Source of the DNA: Eretmocerus hayati
Lineage: Eukaryota; Arthropoda; Insecta; Hymenoptera; Aphelinidae
DNA length: 64,000 nucleotides
Assembly (NCBI GenBank): GCA_029851415.1
Contig: CM056742.1
Span: 58,616,454-58,680,453 of the forward strand
Direction: 5' to 3'
Positions within the stretch are counted from its first letter, which is position 1. Each line of letters starts with the position of its first letter. The position numbers and the translations under genes were made by a program. Below are positions 47,301 to 58,486 of this stretch, one piece after another. The notes below the pieces were generated by a model. The model made no database searches. It saw only the letters and a program-made list of their open reading frames with translations, and was not told the origin of the DNA.

Positions 47301-47457
47301 TAACAAGCCGGGTCCGATTTGTTATTTTAGCGCTGGCAGACGGCCGTCACACGTACGCAACACTAATGCGCGCGGGTTTGCATGTGTGTATCGGCGGCTT
47401 CCCTGATGACGTAGGAGTCACGTGACATCGATTTGAATCGGGCGTCTTTCGCGGGCG
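44339..47457. mobile_element. 3.1-kb nested inverted-repeat element with about 400-bp TIRs
   Basis: The outer arms 44339-44735 and 47055-47457 are inverted copies that start CGCCCGAGAAAGAC and CGCCCGCGAAAGAC on their respective strands. They share GCGCGGGTTTGCATGTGTGT and TAGTAAAAGGCCAGGAGCAA-type blocks. Inside, 44735-44990 pairs with 45185-45410. Next, 45421-46025 pairs with 46385-47050, sharing, for example, ATCTCGAGTTTCAA and GGGTTGCGGCATCTG in opposite orientations. The innermost structure is a hairpin at 46026-46202. No open frame in the element resembles a transposase, so it is a giant non-autonomous foldback element, or several insertions of one family into each other. Target duplication is not clear (flanks AAAAATG and AATTTC). 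Confidence 0.8.
46026..46202. repeat. Near-perfect 80-bp-arm hairpin
   Basis: Arms 46026-46105 and 46123-46202 match at 78 of 80 positions by eye, separated by a 17-nt loop. The outermost bases are GTAATGAGTCG and CGACTCATTAC. The two mismatches still allow G-U pairs in RNA from one strand. The arms are much more alike than the surrounding paired arms of the element. Confidence 0.9.
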
Positions 47458-48124
47458 AATTTCAACATTAATAAATGAATAGTTAATGGCCATGAAATAA
47501 AAAACTGTATTATAACTTTGCTTATTTTGATGTGATCTATTGATTGAGATACGAAATATTTTTCATGCAAGTTCTTCATTCAATACCAAAAACTATTTGG
47601 GCGAAGTCAAAGCTCCAATTTGAGCCGAGATACGTTGATCTAGGCTCAATATTCGAAGAACTGTGGCCTCTGGAAGATGGAACTATTTTGATGACTCAAA
47701 AGTCGATTCTCTCAAGAAGGAAAAATAGGCAAATTCCGGAATCCTCTCTATAATCGGAACAACTAGAGTCCTACCAGAAACAATTGTAACATTTCGCTCA
47801 CGGGACAGGTTGACGTAGGTGATATCCCGCGCCACGGCTCATATCCTCGAACTTTGTATGTATTGCTATATCGGTTGCGATAGATACAGATATACATTCA
47901 ACAAACGTTCGTAACTCTGCACGGTGCGCGCCGTTCGTATCCAAATGAATTTACTCGCCAGCTGAGAGGTGTCGGTAAAAAAAGGTTTCACCTTCAAAAT
48001 CTTTATTGGAAGCTATCATATCCATGGATGAATCTTGGGAGGTAATTACAGCAGAAACTTCTTAAGGTTGTTCCAAAGAAGCAAGAATAACCTACGACGG
48101 TAATTATATCATCTTGATTTTATT
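47458..48124. other. Non-coding stretch
   Basis: Short frames only. No clear match was found to the missing front of the Tigger-like gene that follows. Confidence 0.4.
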
Positions 48125-48286
48125 GTGAATCACGCATTTTTGTGTAAGAAACTTGCATCATTCACCACCAAAACCATTATTTCAGACATAGATGAAGAAA
48201 TTACAAGCACAGATGCTATCGAGCCATTCTCGACATGGATCGCTTCGAATTCCCTCAATGTAAACATTCCAAACATCGACGAGTAT
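48125..48286 (+). pseudogene. Tigger-like transposase C-terminal fragment, part 1
   Basis: The frame ending at the insertion point (SLNVNIPNIDEY) resembles the acidic C-terminal region of pogo/Tigger transposases, which lies beyond the DDE core. It continues in register on the other side of a 1.5-kb insertion at 49800. The front of the gene, including the DDE core, is not found upstream. The DDE core fragment at 28 kb lacks just this part, but nothing shows the two were ever one copy. Confidence 0.55.
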
Positions 48287-49799
48287 CAAATCATATTATT
48301 ACATGACTCGGCTAATGCAAACTAATTTTAATCAACGGATTTGTTGATTAAGTGACATAGATCGATATTGGATTACTCCAATTCGATCTATGTACCTCCA
48401 AGGCACCTCGCAATTCGAGTGTCGCAACTTGGAGGATTTTGATGGAATTTCAAATACATGAAAAATGAGATGAGAAACGAAAAATTTCGATTCTACGCTA
48501 GATGTTGGTGCGTTTCGTCTTTCCTCTCCGGATCAGACTCTTCAGGGGGGCTGAAGAGATCCGAGTAGAGGTTTGCCCCCGACGTCACCTAGCCAAAGTG
48601 GCTTGATGGTGATGATTTTGATCGGGCTTATATGTTACACGAGGGCTTTTGCAGCCACTCGCGAGAAAGGTGTCCATCTCGGTTGTTTATTCGCCGACAA
48701 CCGGTGACAATTAGGATCAATTTTTGTCTCGATCGATATGAACGATCAAGACTTTATCGCTCGCGGGAATTTCAAATCATATTATCACATGACTCGCCTA
48801 ATGCAAGCTCATTTTAATCAACGGATTTGTTGATCAAGTGACATAGATCGATATTGGATTACTCCAATTCGATCTATGTACCTTCAAGGCACCTCGCAAT
48901 TCGAGTGTCGCAACTTGAAGGATTTTGATGGAATTTCAAATACATGAAAAATGAGATGAGAAACGAAAAATTTTGATTCTACGCTAGATGTTGGTGCGTT
49001 TCGTCTTTCCTCTCCGGATCAGACTCTTCAGGGGGGCTGAAGAGATCCGAGTAGAGGTTGGCCCCCGACGTTACCTAGCCAAAGTGGCTTGATGGTCATG
49101 ATTTTGATCGGGCTTATATGTTACACGAGGGCTTTTGCAGCCACTCGCGAGAAAGGTTTTCATCTCGGTTGTTTATTATACTATAAATTATATGCTATAT
49201 ATTATGTTATAAATTAGCTTGCATTAGCCGAGTCGTGTAATAATATGATTTGAAATTCCCGCGAGCGATTAAGTCTCAATCGTTCATATCGATCGAGACA
49301 AAAATTGATTCTAATTGTCACCGGTTGTCGGCGAATAAACAACCGAGATCAAAACCTTTCTCGCGAGTGGCTGCAAAAGCCCTTGTGTAACATATAAGCC
49401 CGATCAAAATCATGACCATCAAGCCACTTTGGCTAGGTGACGTCGGGGGCCAACCTCTACTCGGATCTCTTCAGCCCCCCTGAAGAGTCTGATCCGGAGA
49501 GGAAAGTCGAAACGCACCAACATCTAGCGTAGAATCAACATTTTTCGTTTCTCATCTCATTTTCCATGTATTTGAAATTCCATCAAAATCCTTCAAGTTG
49601 CGACACTCGAATTGCGAGGTGCCTTGAAGGTACAGAGATCGAATTGGAGTAATCCAATATCGATCTATGTCACCTAATCAACAAATCCGTTGATAAAAAT
49701 TAGCTTGCATTAGCCGAGTCATGTAATAATATGATTTGAAATTCCCGCGAGCGATAAAGTCTCGATCGTTCATATCGATCGAGACAAAAATTGATTCTA
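48287..49799. mobile_element. 1.5-kb multi-copy repeat inserted into the Tigger-like gene, 12-bp flanking duplication
   Basis: A unit of about 486 bp occurs twice in direct orientation (starting at 48286 and 48772), then in inverted orientation (49205 to about 49690), then as a partial inverted copy (49690-49799). Each unit has AATCAACGGATTTGTTGAT, GACATAGATCGATATTGGAT, TCAGGGGGGCTGAAGAG (a dyad) and AAAGTGGCTTGATGG. An AT-rich patch at 49173-49204 marks the change of direction. The sequence ATCGACGAGTAT lies at both borders (48275-48286 and 49800-49811), a 12-bp direct duplication consistent with a target-site duplication. The left end appears to lack about 60 bp relative to the right end. 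No protein was recognised. Confidence 0.8.
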
Positions 49800-49976
49800 A
49801 TCGACGAGTATGTTCCTATTAATGATCAGTTGGTCGTCTCTTGTGTGCCTTCTGATGCTGATGTTGTGATCGCTATTGAATCAAACCAAGAAGCTAGTGA
49901 TGAATCAGATGAAAAAGATGTATTGGACTCGATTCCACCTGTTTCTCATTCAGAAGTCCCGCGTGCACTATAATCT
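49800..49976 (+). pseudogene. Tigger-like transposase C-terminal fragment, part 2
   Basis: Starting from the second copy of the 12-bp duplication the frame reads IDEYVPINDQLVV, then an acidic stretch (SDESDEKDVLDSIPPVSHS) and ends at a stop at 49972. Tigger transposases end in just such an acidic, proline-containing tail. The frame agrees with the fragment ending at 48286 once the insertion and one duplicated 12-mer are ignored. Confidence 0.55.
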
Positions 49977-50399
49977 TTGTATAATTATTATCTAACCAAT
50001 GAAAATGTTGATGATGAGTTTCCCCATCATTACTGTTGTGACGCCATAGGTAATTGTCCTTGTTGGTCAATATTTCTGTCGTTGGCTCTGCAAGACCGAT
50101 CGCTCGATGCATTCGGCGAGGAATGCAGCGACGAGTCTAGGGCATATAAGTCACGACTCGCGCGCGCCGCATCAGACCGCTCGGGGACTCCCATTTCGGG
50201 AGTGCCTATCACTCACTCTCAAATCACACAGTTATTATTCTCGTCAATTCATCCAGAGTAGTTATCGATTGATGGAGGTAATCGAATTGTTCCAAAGACC
50301 AGGCCGCCTTGCCAAAAGCCACCCTGGTTCAACTCTTAGAAAGGAGCTCTCATCTTCCCTCAAAATAGCAAGAGAGTGAACAAGCATAAAGAATAGCAA
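49977..50399. other. Non-coding stretch after the Tigger-like tail
   Basis: Short frames only. A moderately CpG-rich patch spans 50088-50200. Confidence 0.4.
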
Positions 50400-50742
50400 G
50401 AAAATTTTATGAACACTAGTAATGACAGTCATACAAATATCTTGATTGAAAAGTTTTCTCAATAATTTATTGTCCAAGAGGCCACGTGAGGCGCATGAAG
50501 ATTTTGTGAAGACTAGTAATGACAGTCATACAATCATCTTGATTGAAAAGTTTTCTCAATAATTTATTGTCCAAGAAGCCACGTGAGTCGCATGAAAATT
50601 TTATGAACACTAGTAATGACAGTCATACAAATATCTTGATTGAAAAGTTCTCCCAATAATTTATTGTCCAAGAGGCCACGTGAGGCGCATGAAAATTTTA
50701 TGAACACGAGTAATGACAGTCATACAAATATCTTGATTGTAA
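50400..50742. repeat. 97-bp tandem repeat, about 3.5 copies
   Basis: The phrase GAACACTAGTAATGACAGTC and variants start at 50411, 50508, 50605 and 50702, an exact 97-bp spacing. Copies share AATTTATTGTCCAAGA and GCCACGTGAG. Confidence 0.9.
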
Positions 50743-51224
50743 ATTTTTCCATTCAACGAGAAAGCCCAAAAATTTAGAGTATTGCTCAGTATCGAGAAAC
50801 TTTGGTTCAAAAATATCGCAAGAATATCGTAGGAAGTATTGCATTAATATTGTGGAGATATTGTCAAAGTGCTCCATAAGTATTGGTAAAAAAATTTTGT
50901 GAAAATATTGATCCGTATTGAATGAAAACATTGTGCGCAACCTCGTAAACTTTGACGCCAATCAAAATTTCTCAGCTGAAACTTTTCCATTTCCCATCAT
51001 GTGTATTTGTTCATTTCTATCTTCCGATTTTTCAAATTATGACAATTGCGAATTATTAAACATTGTATGTCTATGCCATTGGGTAGAGTAATGCACATCC
51101 ATGTCGTTGTCATCCTGTCAGCGTATTCTGAATGTTGATCGTCACTATTAGTTATCTGAATTCTTGATAGAAGAGCCTTTACGAACTCGAGATTCGTTTT
51201 TTTCCATTCATCAGGGGTAGTTAT
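50743..51224. other. Non-coding stretch
   Basis: Nothing was recognised. Confidence 0.4.
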
Positions 51225-51338
51225 AACGGAATTATATGAATTTGGGCCGATAAATAGGGAGTCCGGTTATAACGAGATCCGGTTATAACGAGCATTCTCC
51301 TTCGGTCCCTTGGAGCTCGTTATAACCGGATTCTACTG
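51225..51338. repeat. pogo/Tigger-type terminal sequence
   Basis: GTTATAACGAG and CTCGTTATAAC occur several times in both orientations (51265-51322). The block ends in CCGGATTCTACTGTA, whose complement begins TACAGTAGAATCCGG. This layout is typical of Tigger-family terminal inverted repeats next to a TA target. It may be the right terminus of the Tigger-like gene at 48-50 kb or a solitary fragment. The matching left terminus was not found. Confidence 0.55.
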
Positions 51339-51460
51339 TATAAGAGTGGTTAGAGATCTAAATTACATAATAATGCAAACATCGGTGAGAGAACCTCAAA
51401 AATACTGTTCATGCCGAAGCAAAAATAAAAGGTTCGCCTAAGAAAAACATAGCTGTCCGA

Positions 51461-52022
51461 TTATGCTTTGAGTGGACTTGGAATATCGTTATTGTCAGAC
51501 CAATACATTTCTAGGTCTTTTCTTAAGAGAATCGGTAATGGAGGCTCATTCAAAGACTTTCTCGTGCAGACTACAAGATTTTCCACTACGGGTCCGAGAT
51601 AATTCAAATAAGAGCTAGCAACATCAACCTTTCGGAGTAGATCATCAGTTCCTCCCGGCCACAACGGACGGAGGTACACATGAGAATCACTTTTATAGCC
51701 AAAGATATCGTTTACAGATTCATATTTCAGTCTAGGAGAGCTCGAAATTATTGCGTCACGAACTGTAGTGGATGAGAACTCTATAACTATAGCTTGGAAG
51801 TTCGGTTACAAACTCACAAGATTTTGACTCCGATAATTTTGAACTCCTCGATTTCGAATCATCCATGGGTGGTCCAGTCCACGTACGAGTGTTGATTATA
51901 AATTTTACGAGGTTCGGATGATCAATCGCATCGAAAACTTGAGCACCTATTCCAGTCCAATCGAGTTTAGCATCTACTGGAATACCAAAAAGAATCATTC
52001 CGGCTGGATCTGTCAATAACAT
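51461..52022 (-). pseudogene. Two adjacent unrecognised minus-strand open frames
   Basis: Frames 52022-51756 (88 residues) and 51679-51461 (72 residues) lie one after the other and have protein-like composition (DPAGMILFGIPVDAKLDWTG; LNEPPLPILLRKDLEMYW). They may be exons or broken pieces of one gene. I recognise no family, so the coding nature is uncertain. Confidence 0.3.
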
Positions 52023-55000
52023 TTAATGTGACATCAGCAATATCTGTCTCAATTTCACGGAAACATTCCTATAATGTACCCTCGAGATCACTCAGTCTCC
52101 TGTGGATTGTGTTCAGATCATAGTGATAAAGACACGAAGCAGACGTTGAACTCTTAGCTCTTGCTAAGGTAAACGACTCTTTATATGATATCTCATGTTC
52201 CACTTCATCGTCGCAGATCCAAACTCTGAATGTCACACCTTGTATTCTAGCATGTGCCAGAATTGCTCCTTACTTTGGTAGCAAGTTGGCTATGTGAGGT
52301 CCATCTCGTGCCCTCAATGAATGTTACAACCAACGAATCAATCCGTCTTTGTTCCCCCTAAAGCGTCCCAGAATCATTCAGTTTCCCTCTCCCGATACCA
52401 TCAGAGGGATCATGATCATAGTATCTCATGATAGAACTCAATCATTGTCTCATTCGTCTTTCCAGGCAACATGTTGATAATCTCATCTCAACATTGGGTA
52501 AAAAACAAGAGACTCACAAACGGAACCTGGAGGAGCTCCAAAAATCTTTCCATAAGCACCAAATGGAAATCAATCAAACCATCGAATCTGAATAGATTGA
52601 TCTCAGAGAAGTCTGGGTACGGATCAAAAATTGGAATGAAGATACCAAGATCGGATTAAGATCTCGATGAAGCAATGTAGCTATCCAGAAGTACCTCAGG
52701 AGATGGAGAATGGGCGTAACACTCTTCTACAACGCTCAATCACATAATTTGGTGTATAACAAAATTTCGAATGTGCTGATGAAATGTTCCTATTGTTCTC
52801 CATTTCCTTGTTCTCCATACCCTCTACGATCAATTGTTCGCACCATCATCTGCACATGGAAAACATACTATGAAATTGTCTGACATCGGATATCCAATCA
52901 TCATATGGGAGCCTTTTTTAGAATAATTCATCTTGACTCAATAAAATACCCGATTCTGAGATTCTTGATCGTTGCCTTGGGGATTCTGATCAGATTCCTA
53001 TATTGAAAGAACTCGGATCAGTGTCTCAATCCATTTACTTCAAAGCAAAGATAAAATTCCTCGACGCCAGTACGTCGAATCATTGAGTCGAAGTTGAAAA
53101 ACTCTCGGCTGTGTGATTGCTTGCATCGGTCAATCAGCGTTTAAAGCTCCCACCCAAGTCTGAAGAAGGAGCAACAATCCCTTGCAAAAGTTACCTCATT
53201 GTGAAATTTGACCAATTGACATGATTCCCATGGAATTTCCCTCCTACCCTCTCTGCTATATCACGAGCCACTGTTCTCAGTTAAATAAGATATTGCTCTC
53301 TACAATATTTCATTCATTTAGACTCTACTCTTTGCCGAGGGTGTAAACAAATATATTTTCCCAGCAGATTGAGGCTTTCACGAATGAATGTAGCTTTTGA
53401 ATAGATTTGGAATGTGATGAGTCCCTACAGTCTCTCCATACTCGATCTACTGTAATTGAAGTATCAGAACCTTTATTTGAATCCAGAAATCAGGTACAAT
53501 ATTGTACTTGAGGAGTGAAACTAGCATCGAAAACATCACAATCTTTCGGGAAATCTCTACTTTTGTGTCAAGTTGTTGACCGAAAGAGGCAATGCTCTCA
53601 TTCGACAACTTGCTACATCATATTCTGTGATCTCTTTTTCGAGGAGTTTCTTCTCTGACTTCAAGGTGACACAGCATCTCAGTTCTCACTCTGGGTTCAT
53701 ATTTGGATAGATATCTGATATTTGCCAGTATGGAGATTACCCAGCAGTATGTGTAGAGTCAAAGTGATACACGCACAAACCCTATTTTGATTATAGATTT
53801 CAGATGACCGGAGATTGGGAGTAGCTTTTGATAGTTTGATGCAACTGTAATCTCATTGGATGAGGCTAAGAATAATATTATATTGATTGGCGTCATCACA
53901 GTTTACCTTGAGAGTAAGTATTTTTTCCTCTAAGCAGAGCATGGGGTTCGACGATTAGCAATCATGATCCATGGACTGACCCTGAGATGCTTCTCATTAT
54001 CCTATACTTTCATTTGGTATCGATTACATCAGCACTTCATTGACGAAATCTTTCAGAGAGTTCCAAAAATGGCAAAAAATGACGTTCCTTCCAGTTTCTA
54101 GCTTTCCAAAGCCTGACATGGGGGAATGAATCAGTAGCACCGGTAGAACTTGATGATAAAAAGGTAGAAAATTGACACTGCCACTCAAAACCGCAAAATA
54201 GTCGGAAAATTCGAATGGGAAGCATACTTTATCTCAGCATAGACAGGTAGCATATTTTCTTTACTTACTCACAAATGAAAAGAAGGAACACTCGGGTCTA
54301 TTGTTTCTACACCGAGGAATCTGCATTTCCATCTCTCAATAGCATTTTTCACTGTCGAAATCGACAATTACATTGAGTAATCTCAATTTTCATGTAAATA
54401 AAGCCGTCGACATATTGATGGGATCCACTTTAGCACCAAATCGTGCTTTTCAAGCGAGATACACGAAATAGGAGCAATCAATAGATAATAATCTGGGAAC
54501 AACTAAGTCCTGAGTCCCAACATGGAACAGGAGGAATCAAAACACTGATTCATCATTTTCATAGCTCACGAGCTCGAGATTGTGATAGTATTATCCAGTG
54601 TAGTTGAGCGTGGAAGATTGTTCATCAAGGGTATTTACGCGCTGTTATAGATAGATCGAATTCTCACAATGAACAATCAAATCCATATCGGCTTAGTTAA
54701 ATAACTACTCATGCCTTCAGCGTTGATATACAGAATAAAGAGAGTCTGGTTCTGAGTCAGAATCCTGAGCATCTCTCGTCATTGTTCCGAGAACCTCATG
54801 ACAAGCTGAATCTTTCCCGCATGAATCTGGTTGCTCAGCGCCATCGACATAAGATGAGTAGTTCTGGCTCCACCTTTCTCGAACCTTCTGCTGGTTCCTG
54901 TCATACCCGAGGTACCATAGAATTGGAGCAATGTGGGCGCAGCAGCCGATTGTTCTTAATGCTCCAGTCCTGCATTGACGGTGTCATGCAGTCACAGATA

Positions 55001-55991
55001 CCCTACTTTTGTTATAAATGATCCAATGAAAGTAGATTTTTGATTATGTGTGACGTGACTGGATCTTGATTCGCAGTATTCCTTTATCATCTCTATGATG
55101 GGATAATGTGTGGAGTCCATCGTATCCAGATGTTCATCTGTGTATGGGCAAAATAACAAGTCAATGAAATATCCTAGTTCAGTTCCGTTGTTGAGACGGG
55201 AGATCCCCTCAGCACACATGCGACGGATATGTATCTACTCATCAATATCTGTTATATAAGCTTGGAATAATTCTCCCTGCTGAGGGTTTGAGGGGACCTG
55301 AAATTTATCAGTGATTCGATTGAAAATGTGATTTTTCGTGTTCCGAGTTCCCCCAAGTTTCTAAGGGTTGGAATGTGGATTATAGCAATTTTCCGGAGTG
55401 TATTCTATCGGTGTGCAACTATAATGATGGTTTTTGGAGACGATTCTGACATTCCCGTAATTTGTAGTGCTTCATAGAGGGTCGAAATGTGAATTCCGTC
55501 TCCTGTAGACAGCCCACCTTTGACTCTCGCATTCATTGCAACGCATATGCAGAGTCTGAAACCCCTATGTGTAGCTATGCACTTTAATTTGTAATACTTC
55601 AAATAACATATTCCACCACTTTGCGAGTCAAAATGACCTGCTTAGTTTGCGCACGGACATCCGACATTTTGAAGACGGGTTTGTACCGAACTTGCTTTCA
55701 CAACACTAATTAGGTCGGCAAAGTCCCCGATAGTCTACTGCACCTTTCTGACCAATGAGGTTGATTTCCAGATACTCAGGTACACCTAATTCTTGCGCGA
55801 CCAAAGAGTGACACATAGTGTTCGCCCCCGATGAAAAGTAACACATAGGGCTTATGTTCGGCGAAAAGTAGCATTTGAATCTGGGGGCATATATCTCGCC
55901 GTGATTGTCCGAGTGCACCATATAAACGTGTTTGCCAAATGGCGTACAAAATTTTTCGTCACTTTCGTTCAATGCATCCCTACTTCTCGAA
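52023..55991. other. Long AT-rich stretch, nothing convincing
   Basis: Only short scattered frames occur. Minus-strand frames at 55219-54992, 55602-55405 and 55972-55706 (the last 88 residues, with CYFSPNISPMCYFSSGANTM) lie beyond the protease end of the Polinton-type element. They could be its last genes or flanking sequence. None is recognised. Confidence 0.4.
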
Positions 55992-56038
55992 TATTTGTCA
56001 GCATCAGTCGTGCCAGGATTCCTAAAAATTGCTGATGA

Positions 56039-56509
56039 TCAAGCTAGTTTGGTGGAATTCCTATCAGCATTTTCATACAACAGAAAATTCCTTGCAATGA
56101 TATCATTTTTCTGCGAGTCAGCAGAAAAATTGCTCAAGAATGTTTCCATACCAAGCTCATGGCTCATGTACTTAAGGAACATAATCCAATACTGTCCACA
56201 TACATCAGAGACAGCATTTTGCAAAGTCATCACATTCCATCTAAATTTCCTACGATTTCACTTCAAACGATCGATATGTTCTGGTAGGGTGGGAGGCAGT
56301 CCGTAGCTGTCAAAATACCTTGCACTTTCATCTTCATCCACGTAAATAGCCACCCAATGACCTTTACTTTTCTTTGTGTGGTCCAGAGTGTTGAACACAA
56401 ACGCAGTCGGTTTGGTCCACACCAGTGGAATCCGATCCGCTGGGAAGACACTCACAGTATGATGGGGTATACTTGCTAAGCTCTCCAACATTTTGAAATT
56501 GTTCATCAC
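56039..56509 (-). pseudogene. Adenain-type cysteine protease of the Polinton (PRO), one in-frame stop
   Basis: The first part contains KGHWVAIYV, with the catalytic histidine in GHW, followed by RYFDSYGLPP, the family's DSYG signature. The second part contains VCGQYW, with the catalytic cysteine. The two parts lie in the same frame but are separated by a TGA at 56258-56260. Adenovirus-type proteases process capsid proteins during maturation, and Polintons carry the same enzyme. All recognisable catalytic elements remain, so the single stop is the main visible lesion. The gene is the most distal recognisable one of the element and starts in overlap with the preceding unknown protein. The start is set at the first ATG pair (56509/56506). 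Confidence 0.85.
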
Positions 56510-56529
56510 AAAGCTGTGTCGGAGGCTGA

Positions 56530-57055
56530 AAAGTGAACTCGCTACATATGTTGTTGTTTTCGTCTTTTTTCTGAGATAGAAGCCAATTTTCCAATCTTTG
56601 GTTATTTAGAGCGCAACTATAGCGAAGGTAGCAATTTTCCACAGTATGATGTAGACAATATCTTTCAGACCACGGTAAATTGTAGAATGGTGGGCAGTCT
56701 TTGTCATATTCCAAATTTATAACATGACGGCGAATTGTCTTGTGCAAGAACAACCACTTCTGTTTACCACGCACATAAATTTTGCCAGCTTCTCTTGTTT
56801 GATCATCAAAACTCGTGACAGAGCTCGCAGTGATATCTCACCTTGGAAATATTCTAGGCCATAATGGTGTTGACACAGCCAGTCGTTTTCTCTTCTAATC
56901 TCGTCAGGCAAGTCATCGATTGGATTATATGGTGTTAGAATACTATGTACAGAAAAGTCTTTATCAATATCTGAGATCGCCTCTTTTTCCGGCACAGATC
57001 CATCATTGAAAGTTTTGAGAAATTGAATCTCCACAACTAAATCGATTTCGCACAT
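56530..57055 (-). pseudogene. Conserved Polinton-associated protein of unknown function, frameshifted
   Basis: The N-terminal piece (57055-56717) contains LPDEIRRENDWLCQHHYGLE, and the next piece, from 56774 in another frame, contains KWLFLHKTIRRHVINLE followed by CLHHTVENCYLRYSCALNN. From memory these features belong to an uncharacterised family repeatedly found beside Polinton and related virus genes in arthropods. The Cys/His pattern suggests metal binding, but I cannot name an activity. A frameshift lies in the overlap of the two pieces at about 56720-56775. The downstream end of the second piece runs past the start of the protease in a different frame and is probably not real there. Confidence 0.6.
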
Positions 57056-57148
57056 AAACTATCCTTTCACTCTCAAAGTTGACGAATGACTGCTGAAAAT
57101 TGCCACTTGGTCAACGATTTTTATGTCAAAAATGTACACCACCTGGTG

Positions 57149-58443
57149 TTAATTACTGAAATCAACCATGATCTGGCGAGCCGCATCAAACTCGAGAATA
57201 TTATTGCACTCTGCGTATATTATACAATTGATTGTACTCGTCGGAGGTTCATCGAATCTCACATCTATCCTAACACTACCGTGTTAAATGAGATTCCAAT
57301 GACCACAGTCATTAGCAGATAAATCAGGTGTTAGATCGAATAAAAAAAACAGTAGCCTTCGAGATAGTCTTCTCGACTGATATTATTACACTCATTAGAG
57401 AAATTTATGCTATTCCCTGTAAATAGAGTATGGTAGGCATCTACATATAATTTGTTCACTCTAAAATCAGGTTGTAATGGTTTGGAAGGTATTTGAGAAC
57501 CATCAACATATGAGCATAAGTAATTGATGTTGAAATTCTCAAAATTGAATGGGTTCATCTTTCTATCGCCATTGAAAGCTTAATTTTAAACGAATCCCAG
57601 GATAATTCTTTTCGGAAGCTGACACAAGATCACATTGTCCAATGTTTCACCGTGTATGCCGCTATGCATTGTCACAGCTTTGACTTCCATTCTGGTGAGT
57701 GGATATTCTGCAGTATTGTGTGCCAGTGCTTTTGCATGAGCGATCGAGACTCCCGGGTTGACACGGACTCATTGTACTAAAAGATTTGCTTCTGCAATGT
57801 GTATGCGCACAAGACCTGATGGATCCATAAGTGGGAAGGCAGCGTCGCGGGATCTACTCAAGCGAACTCGTACCTCAATGCCATTAAATAGTAGCTTGTT
57901 CAGACAAGATATATCTGAATGGAGATTACCAATGAGATCGATCGATTTCCTATTGCCCAGGAGCTGGCGACGCTTCACGAGGCCTTGGTTTGCATCAGCT
58001 CTACTATCCATCTTACCAGCAGTATCATTATACCAGAGGCTGCTCGTCAAATGTGATTTTTTGGCGGCAGGACCATAGTTGAGAAGATTTCCAATATAAG
58101 CTCTGTAAGCATATAGGTTATAAGGTGGCGATACAGGTTTCTGATTAAAAAATACATCAACTTGATTGAATAACGGATGCATAAACTTATTGATTGGTCC
58201 ACATTTATCTAAAAGCGCCAGAGTCTTTGCATCAAGATCATCAACCTCAGGACCTTGGAGTGACACTTTGAGGCTGAGCAGCGTGTGTGCAAGGTCAATG
58301 TATCCATCACCGTTTCCTTGTACGATGAATTCAATGCAAGAATCATCTGTCAAACTCGATATCGGTTTGTATTGTACGTAATAAGATGAATCAAGTGTTG
58401 TTTGAGTAGGCGGTATCTCAAAGAGATTAAATTCTGACTCCAA
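57149..58443 (-). pseudogene. Double-jelly-roll major capsid protein (F54H12.2-like), broken
   Basis: The main piece (58443-57769) contains EFIVQGNGDGYIDLAHTLL, LFNQVDVFFN and YRAYIGNLLNYGP, characteristic of the family often annotated 'F54H12.2-like' in animals and regarded as the Polinton capsid protein. The distal piece (57558-57331) contains NPFNFENFNINYL and ISREDYLEGYC, and the last conserved strands are still recognisable down to about 57149. The breaks are a stop at 57769-57771, two stops near 57580-57590, a shift within a T-run near 57345, and a stop near 57285. The protein would form the hexon-like capsomers of the virion. Overall length, about 430 codons, fits the family. Confidence 0.85.
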
Positions 58444-58486
58444 ACATTCCGAGGACTATGTGTGAAGAGAAGCCATCGCTAACAAT

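Noticed and set aside
57086..57322. 78-codon plus-strand frame
   Set aside because: It is the complement of the conserved C-terminal strands of the capsid gene on the minus strand.
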